Assembly: GCA_030386875.1 (NCBI GenBank)
Contig: CM059559.1
Coordinates: forward strand, 3,097,177-3,161,176
Length of the DNA: 64,000 nt
Direction: 5' to 3'
Source: Morinoia aosen
Taxonomy: Eukaryota; Arthropoda; Malacostraca; Amphipoda; Talitridae
The notes beneath the pieces were generated by a model. That model was given only the letters and a program-made list of their open reading frames with translations. It made no database searches and had not been told where the DNA came from. The position numbers and the translations under genes are program-made. Shown piece after piece: positions 57,588-64,000 of this stretch (the first letter of the stretch is position 1; every line of letters starts with the position of its first letter).

Positions 57588-57895
57588 CGTGCAGAGTATA
57601 CGTTTAGTTTGTTCATGATCGAGTTGAGCTCGGTGAGGTGACTTGAAACATTAGCGCAGCTCAAGTGTGTGTTCCGAGCCGCTGCAAAGATTGTGAGTGA
57701 AACTTGGTCAGAAATTGTGACTCTAATTTTGCGAGTGATTTCTCAAAAATTTGAAAGATAATATAAATTCAGTGCAAAACTCATGTTTAATTAAAGTGGA
57801 ATATTGTGAAAAAGTGCTCGAACTTCGAGGAAAGAACTCGTGAATATTTTGTGTGGAAGTGTTGTTGTTCAGCGGCACACCTGCTTCGTGTTTGG
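57588..57895 (+). other. Candidate non-coding exon
   Basis: Upstream is TACTAATTTCTCTGTTTAAT then TTCAG, a consensus branch point, pyrimidine tract and acceptor ending at 57587. Downstream is TTTGG|GTAAGC, a fair donor at 57896. The enclosed 308 bp contain stops in all frames and resemble arthropod 5' UTR sequence (GTGAAAAAGTGCTCG, GTGAATATTTTGTG). No transcript evidence is possible here. Confidence 0.3.
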
Positions 57896-58782
57896 GTAAG
57901 CTTGAAAGGTGCGTTGAATATTGGTTCCTGTGATTCATACAGTGGAAGGTCGCGCGTGTGTGCGAGGTCTCATACCTCGCTAACGAAGTAATTTGAGGGT
58001 GACATTTGTGACGGTGGCTGTAGGCGCACACTGGCATACTTGTGACTCCAACTGTACGTCGACACCTGACGACCACACACCTGACCACGACACTATCGCT
58101 ACACCTGCACACAGCTGCTCCTGGCCGCAGCTGTTCACCCTCACCAGCGTACATAGCAACTGTGTACGGCTGCTGTAGCGCCGCTTCTGGCACGCTCACA
58201 GCACTCCGCCACATAAGCTCTCCCTCCTCATTTTTCTTGTTGTCAAACATCATTATTGAGTTCAATTTTCCCTATCCCTTCGCTTATTGCTCGTTCAAAC
58301 TGCCGCTAGTTTTGCACTAGCTGGGCATACGTTAGGTGAAATTGCCTCGAATCTGTAAATTCGTCCCTGTTTTGCGTCCTAGAATTCCGTTTTTTTCTTC
58401 GTGTCTGATTCTCCTTGCTTCTGATCCTTCTGTTGTTCTATGATTTCAGTATTTCTTCGCTTCATCACATAGGACGTTTCTACCACTCGTATGACTTGTT
58501 TCTTGCTCCACTAATCTTTTCGGGTTGACTTGCTGACATAGTACTCTCATCCCACTCACGTCTCTCCATGCAATTTCAACACCGATTTTCTCTTCATCGG
58601 TGTAACGTAACTTCCGATTCATGAACTTGAATTCTGCCTGTTCACGTTTACACGGAGCGTGTCACGGCAAGAATTACATCTGCTCTCGCACATCAAACAT
58701 CCTCACCTAACTCGACCAATACTGACCTACACTGCAGCAGTGACGGTACGCCACCTGGACGTTAGTTGATTCTCCTCTGCAG

Positions 58783-58800
58783 CTGCCAGTCGCCGTGCAG
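58783..58800 (+). other. Candidate splice donor and 18-nt micro-exon
   Basis: GATTCTCCTCTGCAG ends at 58782 (acceptor-like) and CCGTGCAG|GTGAGTCAG is a perfect donor consensus at 58801. The 18 nt between would be an in-phase micro-exon; alternatively a longer exon ends at the same donor. Confidence 0.25.
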
Positions 58801-59969
58801 GTGAGTCAGAACAGCCGAGTTCTCATTATATGTTACAGGTGTCTTGCATTCTCAATCTTCGCCTTATTTGCGCTATTGTAAAACCTGCAATGGATGAAAA
58901 TGCCTTTTATTGAGGTTAGCTTGCCCCTGGGTAGATTGTTCGCATTTCGGTGGGCGGCAAAAGGTGGACGTACTTCAACAGATTTGCTACTGCTTCAGTG
59001 AGTTGTTAACTCTTTTTAGGGCAAATGGTTACCGTTGCTTACGTTGAAGGATTGGTGTGAGTGTTCATGTTGTGGTGTTTTTTTGTTTTTTTAGGGGAAT
59101 CCCTTCAAATCAGTAATAATTAAAATAATAATAACAAACGTGAATTTAAGATTTTTTTGCAACGAACGAAGATGCTTGTTTTTGTTTGGGGAAATGTAAT
59201 AAAATTAGTTAGATAGCACAGATAAGCGGTTCAAGTATACTTTGTAATCGTATGAGGGTACGCTAAAGGTGTAACACGGGTACTAGTGTATCCGCTTTGT
59301 TGAAAATAACGGCTAAATCTGTCACCTTGATGTATGTGAGTCGTATTACGTGATGGTTTTATTCTCACATTTCTTCTTATTTATGACACATAACTCACTC
59401 AGTCAACTTTTGTGAATCTCCTGAGACATTCATCACATATTCAAGAGAATAAGATACGCAAACTGCAATAAGACTTATGCAGTAGGTCCTAATTTCTTGA
59501 CCGTCTCTGGCGTGATGAGGTTTTTTATAGTTGCAAACTATACAGCTTTTGAACTATACAGTTTATATAGTTCATTTTAATAAAATTTACGTATCGCATG
59601 AGAGAGTGAATTTTTTGTATTTTGTGCTTTGTTATGGATTTTCCAGTTTTATTACCTATGATAATAGAAAATGAATAAATCATTATATCTTTTCTTAATC
59701 CTGTTTACTGGGACAAAGCTACAATGATTGCTCAGATCTATAACTAAAATAAGATTATAATTCATTAAATTTATTTTTCTAACACACCATTTTATACACG
59801 TCCATAGAAAATTTTTTAAAGTATGAAAATAAATTCTGTGAATTTCAGACAATATAATAAGCCTATCGTGATAATCCCCGTCGTATATGTACGTTTATGT
59901 ATAAAAATTTTATTAAAATTTTTAGTTCAGTACAACATTCAGGAACTGATCAGTTGCAGTTCTGCTACA
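58801..59969. other. No recognised feature
   Basis: AT-rich unique DNA with no motif-bearing frame; would be intron if the donor at 58801 is real. Confidence 0.4.
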
Positions 59970-60321
59970 AAGATGAGAAATGTGACTAAATGTGACATTT
60001 CTCATTAAGATGAGAAATGTGACTAAATGTGACATTTCTCATTAAGATGAGAAATGTGACTAAATGTGACATTTCTCATTAAGATGAGATATCTGACTAA
60101 ATGTGACATTTCTCATTAAGATGAGAAATGTGACTAAATGTGACATTTCTCATTAAGATGAGAAATGTGACTAAATGTGACATTTCTCATTAAAATGAGA
60201 AATGTGACTAAATGTGACATTTCTCATTAAGATGAGAAATGTGACTAAATGTGAAATTTCTCATTAAGATGAGAAATGTGACTAAATGTGACATTTCTCA
60301 TTAAAATGAGAAATGTGACTA
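59970..60321. repeat. 37-bp hairpin-forming minisatellite
   Basis: About 9.5 units. Each unit contains ATGAGAAATGT, an 11-nt spacer and ACATTTCTCAT, an 11-bp inverted repeat, so every unit can form its own hairpin, as can neighbouring units. Confidence 0.93.
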
Positions 60322-60518
60322 TCTCCGCTTGTACTAGCGTGATATCAGCTGTACTCGTTCTTCCTCAATAGTCCCTGTACCCGAGCTGACCAAATACTTT
60401 ATGACCTTCATCGTACGGTATCAAAACCGTCAGTGTTGAGAGCCGTGTGTGTAGCGCACAATAACATTAATTATTGACTTGTTGGTTGAATAAGTGAGAC
60501 TTTGTAGTGGGTGATATT

Positions 60519-60790
60519 GTGGTACTGGCTTCAATACCTTTCCAGTTGTTGTGGTACAGGCTGCACTAGCTCTCCAGTTGTTGTGGTACAGACTGCACTA
60601 CCTCTCCAGTTGTTGTGGTACAGGCTGCACCACCTCTCCAGTTGTTGTGGTACAGGCTGCACTACCTCTTCAGTTGTTGTGGTACAGGCTGCACTACCTC
60701 TCCAGTTGTTGTGGTACAGGCTGCACTACCTCTCCAGTTGTTGTGCACGGTACAGGCTGCACTACCTCTCCAGTTGTTGTGGTACAGGCG
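60519..60790. repeat. 32-bp minisatellite
   Basis: About eight units of TTGTTGTGGTACAGGCTGCA then CTACCTCTCCAG; one unit has a 3-bp expansion (GTGCACGGTACAGG). Open frames in all plus phases are artefacts. Confidence 0.93.
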
Positions 60791-60870
60791 TTGTTTAGCC
60801 CTGCTTGGTTTAATTATATGTATGTATTTACCTAAGTATGTAAATACGTATGTAAATAAGTATGTAAATA

Positions 60871-60894
60871 CGAGGTATATATGTATATACCTCG
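60871..60894. other. Near-perfect 24-bp palindrome
   Basis: CGAGGTATATA, TG, TATATACCTCG, next to a short GTATGTAAATA repeat (60835-60870). Confidence 0.7.
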
Positions 60895-60962
60895 CAATAT
60901 ATGTATGCCTGCGTGGTTTAAATACAAATCCATGACAAGTTTTACGATATAATGAAATTTAT

Positions 60963-61166
60963 ATGCGACCAACATCATTTGTCATAATACCCTCGTTTTT
61001 GCGCGTGGTTAAAACAAAAGTGAAGAAACAGGCGATTCCGGTAAATCTTCGCCAAAATCCTCAGTCAAAAACTCCAGATTTTGCCCACATTCTCGACGCT
61101 GCATCTCAATCTGCTCAGGAGTCTCCCAAGCAGTCGCACTCTCGGACATCGCAATGTCAAGACTGA
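60963..61166 (+). CDS. Small ORF, function unknown
   Basis: 67 codons from ATG 60963. Begins MRPTSFVIIPSFLRVVKTKV and ends with a Ser/Gln-rich tail (SPKQSHSRTSQCQD). No family recognised. Its stop overlaps the start of the next small frame (ATG 61154), a compact arrangement unusual for this window. Confidence 0.25.
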   Translation: MRPTSFVIIPSFLRVVKTKVKKQAIPVNLRQNPQSKTPDFAHILDAASQSAQESPKQSHSRTSQCQD

Positions 61167-61294
61167 TCGAGAGGGCCAGCAATTACGTAGCAGCTGTCAT
61201 GAGAAATTGTAATAATTATCGCCGTAATCTTACACCATATGGCGGTGGGAGGCGAGGACGCGGTCGCAAGAAGAGGTACAAGGTCGACATGTGA
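61154..61294 (+). CDS. Small basic ORF, function unknown
   Basis: 46 codons, ATG 61154-61156 to TGA 61292-61294. N-terminus MSRLIERASNYVAAVMRN, then a strongly basic glycine/arginine tail (GGGRRGRGRKKRYKV) like a nucleic-acid-binding or nuclear-localisation segment. It overlaps the preceding frame by 13 bp. It could be the remnant of a larger mobile or viral-like element or a chance frame; no homologue is recognised. Confidence 0.3.
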   Translation: MSRLIERASNYVAAVMRNCNNYRRNLTPYGGGRRGRGRKKRYKVDM

Positions 61295-62199
61295 AGCTCG
61301 TTAGCGGCCTGAAATTGGTGCTCCTGCGGCGATGTTAATGGAGTGATTTTACTGAAATTTTGCTCCAAGGAACGTGAGCTCCCGTGTTGTTTCTGGCGTA
61401 ATGCCTGCGTAGGGACACATGAGCAAAAAAAGAGAAAGAAGAAATAACTGCGTTTGATTAGCAAACAACTGTAAAGAGGACTCATGGATGTGATTGAAGA
61501 TCAAACAACGAGCGAAAAACGGACATCTACAAATTAAGGAATAGAAAAATGCAGTTTGAAGCTTACATTACGGGGCAGTAAAAAATTTGAAAGAAAATGT
61601 GAAAACGAATTAACACGACAACTTTAAAAGGAAAGCCAGTCTCTTCTAAAGTAGTAATAAACAGCCGCTAAAATGAGAAAAAAACTCTACAATGAAGAAA
61701 AAGAAAGTGCTTGATGAAAATCAACCAGCGTAATAAAAACAAGCAAATAAAAAGAAAAACGTGTAATGAAGTCCAAAAAATTATGAAATTAAGGATAAAC
61801 AACTGCAAAGAAGAAGAAAGAAGAGAGGAAGTGTGAAGGAAAATGAGAGCTGCCTCAGCTCGAATTGAGCATCAATGGATCATACTCAGGGAACATCTCT
61901 TCCACTCAGGGGAACTTCTGAAGAAGTGATGGAATTGAATTCGTAGGACAAACTCAACAATGTATATATCAGCGTGTTACTGCTGCAGTTGTTCCATATT
62001 TGTTTATTATAGATTTAAAGTTAACTCTAATGTCAAAAATTTTATGAAGTCCTTACTACACAGGGCAGCGGTCCTGGAGGTGGCGCTGAGGTTAACCACT
62101 TTCGAAAACATCTTACTAAAAATAATGTTTTTTTAAAAAATTAGTACGTAATTTATAATTTTGAGTGATGAGCCGACCTTAGCGGCCGCCGGGCTGTAA
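61295..62199. other. No recognised feature; purine-rich part
   Basis: 61420-61860 is strongly purine-rich (AAAGAGAAAG, GAAGAAAGAAGAG). No supported gene. Confidence 0.45.
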
Positions 62200-62843
62200 A
62201 GGCTGCAGCGTGATAACTGAAACGGAGGCTGCAGCGTAATAACTGAAATGGAGGCTGCAGCGGGATAACTGAAATGGAGGCTGAGGCGTGATAACTGAAA
62301 CGGAGGCTGCAGCGTGATAACTGAAACGGAGGCTGCAGCGTGATAACTGAAATGTAGGCTGAGGCGTGATAACTGAAATGGAGGCTGCAGCGTGATAACT
62401 GAAACGGAGGCTGCAGCGTGATAACTGAAATGGAGGCTGCAGCGTGATAACTGAAATGGAGGCTGAGGCGTGATAACTGAAACGGAGGCTCCAGCGTGAT
62501 AACTGAAACGGAGGCTGCAGCGTGATAACTGAAATGGAGGCTGAGGCGTGATAACTGAAACGGAGGCTGCAGCGTGATAACTGAAACGGAGGCTGCAGCG
62601 TGATAACTGCAACGGAGGCTGCAGCGTGATAACTTAAACGGAGGCTGCAGCGTGATACCTTAAGCGGAGGCTGAGGCGTGATAACTGAAACGGAGGCTGC
62701 AGCGTGATACCTTAAGCGGAGGCTGAGGCGTGATAACTGAAACGGAGGCTGCAGCGTGATAACTGAAATGGAGGCTGAGGCGTGATAACTGAAACGGAGG
62801 CTGCAGCGTGATAACTGAAATGGAGGCTGAGGCGTGATAACTG
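62200..62843. repeat. 26-bp minisatellite
   Basis: About 25 units of AGGCTGCAGCGTGATAACTG then AAACGG, with an AGGCTGAGGCGTG variant recurring irregularly. Minus-strand open frames are artefacts. Confidence 0.95.
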
Positions 62844-62960
62844 TGAGGAAATACTACTCTCATAAAATGTTTTTGGGAATTATTGAGAAATACTCTCGTA
62901 AAATATTTTTTTGGGGAAACAGGCTCGTAAAATGTTCTTTGGGAAAATACTTCACTTTAG
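62844..62960. repeat. Three diverged copies of a CTCGTAAAATGTT motif
   Basis: CTCATAAAATGTTTTTGGG, CTCGTAAAATATTTTTTTGG and CTCGTAAAATGTTCTTTGG are spaced about 35 bp apart. Confidence 0.6.
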
Positions 62961-63167
62961 GAAAAGTCAAAAACCGTTATCACTGGTATTGTTAGGAATC
63001 AATTCAGGATAGGCAATATATGGTTCAAAGATGCTGTACTTTATTTTGTGAGAGATGTTGCATTGTTGGCGGCAAGGATTGGAATTTGACGGTTAGACCG
63101 GTGAAGCAGGCGGCGGCGCGCCAAGCGGGGCTGCTTCGAGGGGAAAGGGGAAGGCGTTAGCAGAGAA

Positions 63168-63353
63168 CCAATTGTGCTACACCAATGAACGCTTGCCTAG
63201 CGATCACGCGAGAAGGTGTGTCTGAGCACACACCAATGGGAGTCCCAGACGTCAGAACAAACAAGGATTCCGCCAATCAGGATGCAGATGCTGCCTCTGT
63301 ACAATGGAATGATCTGGATCAATCTCGAAGCAAGGAAGCGAAACGCTTATAAG
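63168..63353 (+). promoter_or_regulatory. CCAAT/TATA promoter-like block
   Basis: Four CCAAT boxes on the plus strand (63168-63172, 63182-63186, 63233-63237, 63273-63277) precede a TATAAG box (63348-63353). Spacing fits an RNA polymerase II promoter. It could serve a host gene or be the LTR of an element cut off by the window end. Confidence 0.45.
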
Positions 63354-63474
63354 GAGGGTAGATGAAGCCTAGAGAGGATTTTTGGTGGAGCGGCACAAGG
63401 GAAGCAGCTAGAACCTGAGTGCGTGAGCAAGTGCACCCGTCCCTTGCCGGGAGGGGGCGCACAAGAACAATGAA

Positions 63475-63882
63475 ATGGACATCTGCGTGAAGTTACCAGC
63501 AGACATCGATACGATAACTTGCAAGAAAGACCGCTCAAAACACCTCAACTGCATCGAAACGACAACTTGCAACAAAGACCGTTCAAAACACCTCGGCTGC
63601 GCAGTGATAATCGACAAGAGACAAAGTGTCAACAACTCTACAGAAAGCATTCTATTTGCTTTTACATCAACTCCAAATTCGCAAACAACTCCACCTTCTC
63701 CAGCAAGACAATTGTCCACGTTTATCTTCAAGCCAGCAGTAATGTCGGGCGCTGGGAGCTCTGCAGTTAGCGGGCAGGCGTTGTTACGCGTTTCTCAACG
63801 CGAACGCAAGCGCCGCCAGACTGGCCGCAGCATCGCCGAACGAGAAGATCAGACTGAGTCCGCGTACAGGCTTCAGAATTGA
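63475..63882 (+). CDS. Hypothetical ORF downstream of promoter-like block
   Basis: 135 codons from ATG 63475, about 120 bp after the TATA box. A short upstream ATG (63470) ends after six codons. Residues 13-44 hold a tandem 16-residue repeat (TITCKKDRSKHLNCIE and TTTCNKDRSKHLGCAV). A Ser/Thr/Pro-rich middle follows, then a basic part (RVSQRERKRRQTGRS) and a stop at 63880-63882. No family recognised. Another plus frame stays open past 63882 to about 63980, so a frameshift or splice near the window edge is possible. Confidence 0.35.
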   Translation: MDICVKLPADIDTITCKKDRSKHLNCIETTTCNKDRSKHLGCAVIIDKRQSVNNSTESILFAFTSTPNSQTTPPSPARQLSTFIFKPAVMSGAGSSAVSGQALLRVSQRERKRRQTGRSIAEREDQTESAYRLQN

Positions 63883-64000
63883 AGAGGAATCCAGCCTCAA
63901 TGGAATGGAATTAGGTCAGCTGCAGCCGCACATCACAGCGGAGTGGAAAGTGTATAATTGTCGGCAGGGTGAATTCGAAAAATGAGGGCGCTTAAGTGCA

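Noticed and set aside
57723..58265. 180-codon minus-strand ORF
   Set aside because: No motif, composition follows a GC-richer plus-strand stretch with better splice signals; judged a chance frame.
62133..62863. 159-codon minus ORF with FQLSRCSLRFSYHAAASVSV repeats
   Set aside because: 26-bp minisatellite artefact.

Overview
This is animal (eukaryotic) nuclear DNA, most likely from an arthropod with a repeat-rich genome. I base that on the lack of dense collinear genes, the AT-rich non-coding stretches, metazoan-type transposable elements (Tigger/pogo, TTAA-flanked piggyBac-like, CR1/L2-like LINE, Ty3/gypsy, Helitron-like, several MITEs) and splice-like signals without long host ORFs. I cannot name the species. 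I found no rRNA, tRNA, CRISPR array or confident host protein-coding gene.

Layout. 0-4 kb: AT-rich DNA, one copy of a dispersed repeat, and a decayed Tigger-like transposon (1530-3762, TA duplication) split by a TTAA-flanked insertion (2208-3382). 5-12.2 kb: the 3' end of an old LINE on the minus strand (4984-6060), a long CR1/L2-like LINE on the plus strand (about 6830-11890; OTU-like, endonuclease and reverse transcriptase segments, broken by one in-frame TGA and two frameshifts), and a scrap of the first LINE family (11889-12165). 12-18 kb: mostly unannotatable, with two clean MITEs (14431-14702, 9-bp duplication; 14871-15016, TA duplication). 18.2-31 kb: one 31/32-bp minisatellite interrupted by a young Ty3/gypsy retrotransposon on the minus strand (21104-28782, 220-bp LTRs differing at one base, GTAC duplication). 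31-64 kb: at least ten further unrelated minisatellites (units of 16, 19, 26, 30, 32, 33, 37, 39, about 45 and 60 bp), a Helitron-like fragment, three copies of a short palindromic element, two related mariner-type MITEs, possible non-coding exons near 57.6-58.8 kb, two small overlapping ORFs near 61 kb and a CCAAT/TATA promoter-like block near 63.2 kb.

The most coherent unit is the Ty3/gypsy element: LTR with TATA box, primer-site candidate, 1.3-kb leader, gag capsid, a frame change at an A8 run, a nucleocapsid with two CCHC knuckles, a canonical T TTT TTA slippery heptamer, then protease-RT-RNase H-integrase and a polypurine tract. The very long apparent ORFs in the tandem arrays (up to 982 codons) are artefacts of repeat units that contain no stop in some or all frames.
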